A DNA stretch of 64,000 bases. Origin: Piscicola geometra (lineage: Eukaryota; Annelida; Clitellata; Hirudinida; Piscicolidae). Shown piece by piece: positions 55,436-64,000 of this stretch (position 1 is its first letter; the number at the start of each line of letters is the position of its first letter). A model generated the notes under the pieces. The model saw only the letters and a list, made by a program, of their open reading frames with translations. It was not told the DNA's origin and made no database searches. The stretch is taken from NCBI GenBank assembly GCA_943735955.1, contig OX030965.1, positions 6,760,003 through 6,824,002 on the forward strand, given 5' to 3'. Made by a program: the position numbers and the translations under genes.

Positions 55436-57234
55436 CATTAATTAATACGTCTATATCTTTTGATGAGATTCTTTGTCAATATGATGTAAATATGGTAGTA
55501 TCGAAAAGGATGTGAACTTCACATGCATCACGCCTGTAAAGATTACCCACCAAATGCTGCAAATCAGTGGTTTATTACGGAGAAAATCGTGCTTTTATAC
55601 TTGTAAATCGTGATTAGAGATTCTGAAAAAGATTCGAAGTTACTCTTTAAAATCTTAATAACAATAATAATAATAATAATATTAATAATCATCACCATCA
55701 TCATCATCTTTTACATCAAACGGGATGAATCAAGGGTTTAAAATGGCCATTTTATAATGTAATATAATCGAACAGTAGGCAGTTTAGAGAGATTCATTGA
55801 ATTGATTATTGAAATCATGCGAAATAATGATTCAGAAAGTGAATCGGAAATAAATTCGATCGAAAATCTTGGATAATTTAAATTCGATATTTTCCACACC
55901 AAAAAATAGAAGTGACTGCATGGTGTAGTATTGAAAATTGATTGGGTGAATGCAAGACTGTTTAAACATACAAATGATGGAGATTAACTTGGGAAGTGAA
56001 TTTTCAAGCCATCTTACCACTACACATGTTCTTGAGTTATAAACTAAAAGCTTATGGTGGGATAAATTAATAATATTAATGGAATGTTGAATCCTTGAAA
56101 ATGTATCTTTGACTTGAAATATCTTAAAATATTCGTGATATAAAGACCATTTTTATAACTCCTCGAAGGTAGTGGTGAGAAAATAGATGAGTGAAATGCT
56201 TCAAAATGAGAAATTTTTGATAATTTAATAAACCTATTTATTATAAATCTTAAATAAATTAGTATTCGAATAAATATTTATAATGTAAAAATATCAACAG
56301 ATAAAAATAATAAATATAAAAAACATAATTTAGAAACAGACTGACTCAAAAATGGGCAAAAACTCAAAAGTTACCGACAATCTATCTTAAGAAAACACCA
56401 ATTCCCAAAACTTGACTAAATTTGAGTATGCAAAGAAAGGTAAAGAAAACATTTAAAACAAATTCCTCTGAATGAACATGAAATATTATGGATCAAAAGT
56501 TTTTGTAGAAAAATATAGGAATTCTGTGAAATTTTTATATAAGACTGGTTACACATTAAACAAATATAACATTAAATTCTAATAAAACAGCTTAACAATT
56601 AAATCCTTTCAATTAATACAAAATAAATCTTATAAATGAAATATTTAATTATTTTTTAAATCTTGAAAACCTTTGCTAAGACTAAAAATCGATCCAGGTT
56701 TTACGGCACCAGAACTTCATTTCGCATGAAAACGTCATGTTATACTGGAATGCACGCTCAAACCTCTTGCCAAAGACTCGAATCTGTTCAACCGGAAAAG
56801 GGGTTTCATAAATTTAATATTAATGGTCTTATAATTTATAATTTATTTATCATTTTATAATTTATAATTTATTTATCATTTTATAATTTATAATTTATTT
56901 ATCATTTTATAATTTATAATTTATTTATCATTTTATAATTTATTTATCATTTTATAATTTATTTATCATTTTATAATTTATTTATCATTTTATAATTTAT
57001 TTATCATTTTATAATTTATTTATCATTTTATAATTTATTTATCATTTTATAATTTATTTATCATTTTATAATTTATTTATCATTTTATGATTAATTTATC
57101 ATTTATAATTAATTTATCATTTCATAATTTATTTGCTTTTTTATATATTATTTACCAATGTTATCATTCTTAAATGCATAAGATAAGTTAAGATGGGAGA
57201 TTCCTTTGATGTATTGGCATGTAGCACTTGTTGC
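55436..57234. other. Convergent spacer between HINFP and CLINT1
   Basis: AT-rich; probably holds the HINFP 3' UTR and the CLINT1 3' UTR. It contains the 19-bp tandem array at 56820-57130. No further exon is supported. Confidence 0.5.
56820..57130. repeat. ~19-bp AT-rich tandem repeat
   Basis: About 17 copies of tttatcattttataattta, some with an internal duplication of ataattta. Confidence 0.9.
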
Positions 57235-57269
57235 TCAAGCTGTGAAGTTCACGCTCTGTGGAAAAGTTG

Positions 57270-57311
<42 letters not shown>

Positions 57312-58438
57312 AACTTGTGTTTGTGTATATGTGTTGAAAGTTTTGAAGGTCTTGAACGAATGTTTGTTGAGGTTGTTGTTGTAGTTGTTGTTGTTGTAGT
57401 TGTTGTGGTTGTTGTTGTAGTTGTTGTTGAGGTTGTTGTTGTGGTTGTTGTTGTAGCTGTTGTGGGAATGGTTGCTGGCTGGCTGCAAACTGATTGGGAA
57501 ATTGTTGAGAATTCAGGTATTGTTGTTGTAAAAGTTGTTGTTGAACCATATATTGTTGTTGTTGCAGTTGTTGTGCAACAACCTGCTCCTGAGGACTCAT
57601 GATGTGTTGTGGGTTGAAGAGTTGTGGTTGGCAGAGTAGTTGGTTGACGGGGGGAGACATGTTTTTGTTGAGGTGGGCTGTCAGACTGAGGTCGTCTAGG
57701 TTGATGTTCACGCCTGGATTCTGCCACGTCTGCGCCACCTTAATGGCGGGAAATAAAGCATGAAAAATGGAAAGGGTTATCATATCCATGTTTTTATTTT
57801 TATTTTTATTTATTATTCTATTTTTTCATTATTCCCGTTTTTATGTTTAATTTTTTTATATATAATTATGTTTTTAAGTATATGTTTATAATATATATTT
57901 TAAATATACATTTCTTGGAACCTTAGTGCTCTTGTAAGAGTTCTTCATCAGGGGAATTGATCCGATGGAGGTCTGATGGTGCTGATGATGATGATGATAA
58001 TAATGATGATGGTGCTGATGATGATGATGATAGTTGTTATGCATCCATCCATTTATTAATTCATAAATCAACAATGCACCAACCAACACTCTCCCATAAA
58101 AGACACATACCCACCTACTCACCCATCAATCACCACCACCCACCTCAAAACTGTTGTGTCCCCCCATATACACCATCGCGTTGTTGCAATGCTGACTCAT
58201 CACTCCAGGCATGAAAAGGGGATTGTTGTTGATGTTGTTGTTGTTGTATGGGAGGTTGTTGATGTTGATGTTGTATGGGAGGTTGTTGATGTTGTTGTTG
58301 TATGGGAGGTTGTATGGGTTGATGTTGTTGTTGTATGGGAGGTTGTATGGGTTGATGTTGTTGTTGTTGATTGATAAGGCCTCCAACAGCTTTAAATTAC
58401 TCTCTTTAGATTCACTGTTGAATGAATATGGTTACCCC

Positions 58439-58482
<44 letters not shown>

Positions 58483-59209
58483 CCATCATCATCCTCACCA
58501 CCATTATCGTTATCTTCATCATCATCATATTCATTATTATACATGTTAAATTCAATGATTACATCACTAACGTGTGGGTTTTTCCCGCTTTCTCTTTCTC
58601 CTCCTCCTCCTCCTCCTCTTCTAGCCTCAACTCACCACCCTTCATACTGTCCGTCTCTGTGTGAATGAGTGAGTGAGTGAATGAGTGAGTGAGTGAATGA
58701 GTAAAAGTTAATTCAAACCTGAGGTTGTTTGAGAAATTTAATATTTAATCACCATCATCGTCATCACCATCACCAACATCATCATCACCTCCGGCATTAT
58801 ACCTTTGTGTTCCGATACTTTTTCGAAGTCTGCAAAGTCTCCATTGGCATTTTTTTTAATGTTGTTGTTAGTTGTTTTATTATTGTTGATGTTGATGTTG
58901 TTGTTGATGAAGTTTTGAGTATTGATATGAAGACTGGCATTGGTGGTGGCGGAGGTTTTGGTGATACCACCAGTACTGTTGTTGTTACTGTTGCTGGCGT
59001 AAGCAGTGGTAGTTGCAGTTGTAGTTGCACTTTTAGTTGTATTGGTAGTGGTGGTAGTGATGTTGTTGTTGTTTTTGTTGTTCGTCTGGTACTCGTCTGC
59101 TATGTTGAAGACTGAAAAGTCAGCGAAGTCTTTGAAGCCATTCTGTAAAAGATGATGATCATCATCATTGCCATCGCCATCGCCATCATCATCATTGCCA
59201 TCATCATCC

Positions 59210-59251
<42 letters not shown>

Positions 59252-61234
59252 ACATCCTCATCGTCATCATAATAATTACCCTCACTTACTTGATTTTTAC
59301 TGCTGACACCGTTTGCATCAGCTTCATCCCTGTTGAAACAATCAACATCATTATCATCATCACAAACCTTCATCAACATCATCATCATGAACACAAACCA
59401 CCTATCAAATAAACTTCTCAACTAACTTTTCATTACTCAAAACATCTTCTGTCTGTTTGCTTTCATCCACTGCCCCATCTCCCCCACCACCACCACCACA
59501 ACCACCACCACCACCACTGCCATCATCACCACCACCATCACCATCTTTCGAAGCCCCCTCATCCCAAGTGTATCCCAAAGAATCGTCATTCTTCTTGTTG
59601 TCTGTGCATGGGATAATGGGATGTTGGGATGATGGGATGATGGGATAATGGGATGTTGGGATAATGGGATGTTGGGATAATGGGATGTTGGGATGATGGG
59701 ATGTTGGGTTGATGGGATGTTGGGTTGATGGGATAATGGGATGTTGGGATAATGGGATGTTGGGATAATGGGATGTTGGGATAATGGGATGTTGGGATAA
59801 TGGGATGTTGGGATGATGGGATGTTGGGATAATGGGATGTTGGGATGATGGGATGTTGGGATAATGGGATGTTGGGATAATGAGATGTTGGGATAAAGGG
59901 ATGTTGGAGTGTGAATGAGGGAAAAACGTTTTAAATAAAAAAAGTTTTTCGATATTTAAATAATAAAAACTATAAAGTAATTCAAAATAATAATTAATTA
60001 ACAATTATTTTATTTGATTTTCAAAGCATCCATCCTCCCTCACCAGACGTAGGCATGGCACTGGCACCTTCGTATCCAACAAACTTATCCTTCGACTTCC
60101 GCGCCTTTCGTCGCTCATCCCGTATCCTCTCCACATTCTGCAGCAAGTCGATGAGCTCCTTAGCTCTGTGGATGACTGTGGATGATTGGGGTGGGCAGAT
60201 GGAGGGAGGGCTGGAAGAAGATGGGATTGCATGGGTTAGAAAAGAGGGATTAATGTTGGGAGGTGTAGAGAGATGATGGATTGGGTGTTTGGGATTAAAT
60301 GGGAAAAAAGAAAAATAGGTGGTTGGATGTTTATGAATATTTAGAGAATGAAGGAATAGAAAGAGATGGAAAAAGAAAAAAAATGCAAATTGGTTAATGG
60401 ATGGATTATAACATCCTCACCATTTATTCCCTGGTTCTTTCCACTCTCATCCATGCATGAGTAGTTGAGCAGTCGTTTGAGGTCAAAGATATGCTCGCGA
60501 GTGGACGAGACCACCCTCTCTGAACCATTACGAACCAAGTAGGAAAGCAGAAGCAGAGACTGGAAAGGTGGAGTGGTTGGAGTTGAGGTGATTTGTAAAA
60601 AGTGGTATATGAATATTGATTTTTTTCTTTTAAAAGTTGTGGAATTGTATTTTATGGAATTAAAACCTTGTAAATTCTTCTCCAGTTTTTTTGGTTTTCT
60701 TGGAACATTCTTTTCCACAACATTCCCATAACCTGTTAGAAGATAATTACTAATTATTAAAAAAATATTTATTATACTATTTAAATATTAAATATACTAT
60801 TAAAATATTTATTAACTATAATTTTTATATTCTAAATTGTTAATTTAAATATATTTTTTTTAAAGTAAACAAATTAAAATCACTGCTTGCCACCTCAGGA
60901 TAGTACTCGTAAGTGTAGGTGTACTGGGCAATTTCGTGCATCAAGGAGCCATGAGGGCCCCAGGCGTCATCACTAGTCGCCTCCCTCACCTTCGCTTCCA
61001 CCTCTGAATAGTTCATCACCACATTTGTTCTAAAAATGGATTTTCAGGAATTAAACAGAATTTATTATTTGAAATTTTATTTGATTAAAATCAATATATT
61101 TCCTTGTCGGAATGTTTAATCGCGGATGTACAAAAATTTATTGCAAGTTCGAGAAACTCAGCTTTTAAAGTTTTAATTAAATAATAAAAAATTATAACTC
61201 ACACTTTGTCGGCCAATTCACGTACTTTCCACAT
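57235..61234 (-). CDS. CLINT1: Clathrin interactor 1 / epsinR (ENTH-domain adaptor)
   Basis: Exons (minus): 61203-61234, 60894-61029, 60667-60732, 60421-60559, 60044-60175, 59427-59601, 59290-59329, 58789-59142, 58144-58389, 57922-57972, 57235-57738; 624 residues, human 625. The ENTH domain (about 1-150) is nearly textbook: MWKVRELADKV, TNVVMNYSEVEAKVREATSD, WGPHGSLM, NWRRIYKSLLLLSYLVRNGS and HIFDLKRL. It binds phosphoinositides and SNAREs at the TGN and endosomes and links to AP-1/GGA and clathrin. Two DFxDF-type adaptor-ear motifs are present (FKDFADF, GDFADFE). The C-terminal TWQNPGVNINLDDL block corresponds to human TWSDPSVNISLDNL. The tail is Q/N-rich. The acceptor of exon 58144-58389 is uncertain (58389 chosen for phase; 58414 with a tiny extra exon is possible). 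Confidence 0.9.
59605..59905. repeat. 16-bp minisatellite (gggataatgggatgtt)n
   Basis: About 18 copies, some with gatg or ttga variants, in the CLINT1 intron bordering exon 59427-59601. The minus strand reads as a long histidine/serine/proline-rich frame fused to that exon, which is an artefact. Confidence 0.92.
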
Positions 61235-61705
61235 AATTTTTTTAGTTGATTGATGAACCGATTGGAAAAGAAATGTCAATATCAACGTGGAAATGTGTGA
61301 TTATTTCAGTTTGAGTTGAATTGAAGGTGGCTAATCAATATAACAAAACTGATGTACTCTTTATAATTCAATCTTTACTGAATTCGAACCAAATTGACTC
61401 ATTAAAAAAATATTCTTCATCAAATAGGCAGATTAAGCCAAAATATTTTACTCCAATTTGTTATAAAGTTACAAGAGTATTAATTAAAATGAAATAAATT
61501 TTAAAAACGTATTTTTAAACCATTTGGCTTTGTATAAACTCTATGCAAAACGATAATAAATCTACTGTCATTCAATGTGAAGCAATAGCTTTTTTGCAAT
61601 ATAAAACAAGAAGTTCAAAAAATTTAATTTTAGTTTACTGAAAGTGTTAAATTAAATATATAGAAAAGAGTTAATATATAAAAATCGTATATTTTTACTT
61701 TTTAA
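61235..61705. promoter_or_regulatory. Shared head-to-head region of CLINT1 and CHCHD4
   Basis: 471 bp between divergent start codons, AT-rich, without an obvious TATA box. Probably a bidirectional promoter. Confidence 0.45.
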
Positions 61706-62423
61706 ATGTCTTACTGCAAAGAAGAAGGTAAATTTCGAAAAATGAAATATTATAAAATAATAAAATAATTTTGAGAGCTAATGTTTTTCAGGCAGGAACA
61801 GGGTGATGTTTCTGAGTGAGGACATTCTTACAGGGCCATCTTCTCTCACACTCACCAGAGCTCCACAAGAACCCAGTAAGGCTTAAGAAATATATTAGAT
61901 ATTGATAATATTCTATTTTTTCATTTTTAATTGTTTTCATATTCATCAATTTATGGGAATTTATTTTTAGGTTCCATTCTCCAGGTCTGATTAAGGAGGA
62001 TGGAGAAATAAACTGGAACTGTCCATGCTTGGGTGGCAAGGCTACAGGTCCTTGTGGTTTTGAGTTCAGAGAAACCTTCTCTTGTGTGCACAAGAGCACT
62101 GCTGAACCAAAAGGATCTGACTGCTTCCCGTTGTTTGCCAAGATGAATGTAAGTGGTTTGGAGTTGGTTGGGGATTACAGATGATTTTTTTTAAATTCTG
62201 GTTTCTTTTTGAATTTTTTATTTATGATATTATTTTTCAGGAATGCATTTTGAAGTTTCCCCAGCTATATAACCTAGGAAACAATGATGATGAGGATGAC
62301 GATGATGAAGACGATAATGATGTTGGAGATGGTGTGGATGGGAATAAGCTGAGCGGACAAGATGTTTTGGTTGACAGTGATGTTGATGTAAAAAGTTCTG
62401 GTGTTGATAGTGTATCAAGCTAA
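61706..62423 (+). CDS. CHCHD4: Mitochondrial intermembrane space import protein CHCHD4/Mia40
   Basis: Exons 61706-61727, 61792-61875, 61985-62148, 62241-62423; phase is continuous, 150 residues (human 142). It is the oxidoreductase that introduces disulfides into small cysteine proteins entering the intermembrane space. It starts MSYCKEEG, as in human. The redox CPC motif is in INWNCPCLGG, and the twin CX9C helices are C-GFEFRETFS-C and C-FPLFAKMNE-C. The C-terminus is acidic (DDEDDDDEDD), as in animals. The acceptor of exon 3 must be the CCAG at 61984, because the upstream TTTTTAG leads to a stop. A poly(A) signal lies at 62451. Confidence 0.93.
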
Positions 62424-62450
62424 TGTGAATATATATAAAAATCTAGATTA

Positions 62451-62456
62451 AATAAA
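62451..62456 (+). terminator. Poly(A) signal of CHCHD4
   Basis: AATAAA 28 bp after the stop codon and about 170 bp before the HINT3 start. Confidence 0.55.
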
Positions 62457-62627
62457 ATTGAACATTTGAACATTAAATTTATCTTAGTTTTTATAAAATA
62501 ATTTATTTTATTTTTAAACTAACTTTCACTTTTAACTGTTTAAAGGTCTTGATTGAATTGCAGTTATAATGTTATTTCGCCTATTTTGAAAAAACTTCAA
62601 ATGATACTTTTATTTGTATAAAAGAAA

Positions 62628-63710
62628 ATGGAAGAAGATAAAAAATGTATTTTTTGCAAAATCACCCGCGGACAAGATGAAAAAACTAGAATTGTTTATC
62701 AAGTAAGTTACTGTAAGACTTATTAGTATTAAGTAGTATTAAAAGTTTTAATAAATCAATTAAATAAATTTTAATAAAATTTCAACATTTTCATTTTACA
62801 TCTACCAAGGATGATGACTACGCTGTTTTCAGTGATCTGTATCCCGCTTCTGACCACCATTACCTTGTCTGCCCAAAGAAACACATTAGAGATGCAAAGA
62901 TACTGAAAAAAGAAGATCTTCCCATGGGTAAGAAACTGTGCTAGAAAGTTTTTCATGTCTTATGAATTTCCAGGTTTTGCATTGTTTATTTGTAAATTAT
63001 TTATTTTTAGTTGAAGAGCTAATCCGAATAGCTAAAAAGGTATTCTTTCATCGTGTATTTCTTAATCTCTTCAATTCATTTATTATACATGAGTAGCATT
63101 GTGGAAGCTCTTGGTGATAGCTATTTTTCATTCACACTATTTTATAATATAATTATTTTACATTAATTTTGTGCACCCCAGGTTTTGAGTGATAATGGAG
63201 CTAATATGGACAACATTAGGTGCCATTGTTTAAATATAATTATACTCTCAAAAAAATTTCACACAAAAAACCATTTTTTAAAATAATTAATTAAGAATAA
63301 AAGATTAAATATTAATAATAAATTATTAATCTTAAATCCCCTTTCCATGCAACAGACTAGGTTTCCACTGGCCACCATTTTGTTCCATCCACCACCTCCA
63401 CCTGCATGCCATCTCTCCCTACTCCCAAACCAGGAAGCTGTTTGGTCTCTTGGGCAAATATACCGACTCACCTTGGTTTGCTTCTGTGAGTGGTTGTTGA
63501 GAGAGAGTTTGGGTGATGTTTGGGGGGGGGGGGGGAAAGAGGTTTTGTTGGTGTTAATGATAGAATGGAGGACTTTGGTTGAATGAAAGGGGTCGAAACA
63601 GAAGATGAAATTATTAAAAAAGTGTATCGAATGCATGAAGATTGGGTGTACTTTCACTGTTAATTTTTTAACAGGTTGACTATGTGATCGAAAGGCTGCA
63701 GAAAATGTGA
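62628..63710 (+). CDS. HINT3: Histidine triad nucleotide-binding protein 3
   Basis: Exons 62628-62702, 62810-62927, 63011-63039, 63182-63219, 63356-63485, 63675-63710; phase is continuous, 141 residues (human 182). HINT3 hydrolyses aminoacyl-adenylate and phosphoramidate substrates. It begins MEEDKKCIFCKI, with the HIT-family CxFC start, then DLYPASDHHYLVCPKKHI. The HINT3-specific LGFHWPPF block precedes the triad H-H-L-H-L-H-A, and SPWFASV-VDYVIERLQ closes the domain. The central histidine is the nucleophile. The protein is shorter than human HINT3 because it lacks an N-terminal extension. It follows CHCHD4 on the same strand with 204 bp between stop and start. Confidence 0.92.
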
Positions 63711-63938
63711 TAATCTCCTTCACTCAGCCATCACCATTAAACATTTCTATGAATTTATTAATAATTCACTACGATATGACTTCAAAATTTAGTTATTTAA
63801 AAATCTAAAATACTTTCTGAATTGTAAATAATTTTTTAATGAAATTATTAGCGTTCATTCTAACACACGCACATTTTTAAATGCTTTATTCTACCAGGCC
63901 AAGCTGTTTGTCCTTGAATTATTTTAAATATTGTTTGC
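63711..63938. other. HINT3 3' flank
   Basis: AT-rich sequence after the HINT3 stop codon. Likely 3' UTR; no canonical AATAAA is evident before the GT tract. Confidence 0.4.
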
Positions 63939-63971
<33 letters not shown>

Positions 63972-64000
63972 TGTGTTTGTGTGTGTGTGTGTGTGTGTGT
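63939..64000. repeat. (TG)n microsatellite running off the right edge
   Basis: TG tract with two TTTG interruptions, continuing past the window end. Confidence 0.95.

Noticed and set aside
59601..60004. Histidine/proline-rich minus-strand extension of the CLINT1 exon
   Set aside because: It is the 16-bp minisatellite in the intron; the acceptor at 59602-59603 and phase from exon 60044-60175 exclude it.

Overview
The window is animal nuclear DNA: AT-rich, intron-dense, full of microsatellites and minisatellites, with single-copy metazoan genes joined by ordinary GT-AG introns. Gene content and intron style suggest a lophotrochozoan, perhaps an annelid such as a leech; that placement is inference. 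I built the gene models by hand, tracking reading phase across every junction, so most exon edges are mutually consistent, but none is checked against transcripts.

Layout. 1-16461 (-): the N-terminal part of a giant secreted VWD-C8-TIL-E protein with EGF and VWA domains, 38 exons, running off the left edge. 18252-19027 (+): an RD3-domain protein. 22460-29578 (-): a CAMSAP/Patronin protein with CKK domain and coiled coil but no visible CH domain. 30105-32496 (+): Rag GTPase C/D, head-to-head with CAMSAP. 32793-35766 (-): ribosomal protein L19. 38590-40016 (+): a putative secreted neuropeptide precursor. 40396-41883 (+): an unrecognised protein with W-[FY]-x-H repeats. 42060-50193 (-): an NWD1-like NACHT-WD40 protein. 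51428-55435 (+): histone H4 transcription factor HINFP. 57235-61234 (-): the ENTH adaptor CLINT1/epsinR, head-to-head with CHCHD4/Mia40 (61706-62423, +), followed by HINT3 (62628-63710, +).

The most striking discovery is in the RPL19 introns: six copies of a ~210-nt sense-strand element, four in one intron and two in another. Each has the layout of an H/ACA snoRNA, and the 3' hairpin carries the two diagnostic U17/snR30 (SNORA73) elements, m1-like ATATTCCATA and m2 AAACCAT, invariant in all six, followed by an ACA (or ATA) box. These are interpreted as U17 snoRNA genes hosted by RPL19, a natural pairing of rRNA-processing RNA with a ribosomal protein gene.

The genes do not form a pathway. 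Local order is instead two divergent pairs with short shared promoter regions (CAMSAP/RRAGC and CLINT1/CHCHD4), convergent pairs (RRAGC/RPL19, RD3/CAMSAP, WxH gene/NWD1), tRNA-derived SINEs, an inverted SINE pair, and many tandem repeats lying in introns and spacers.
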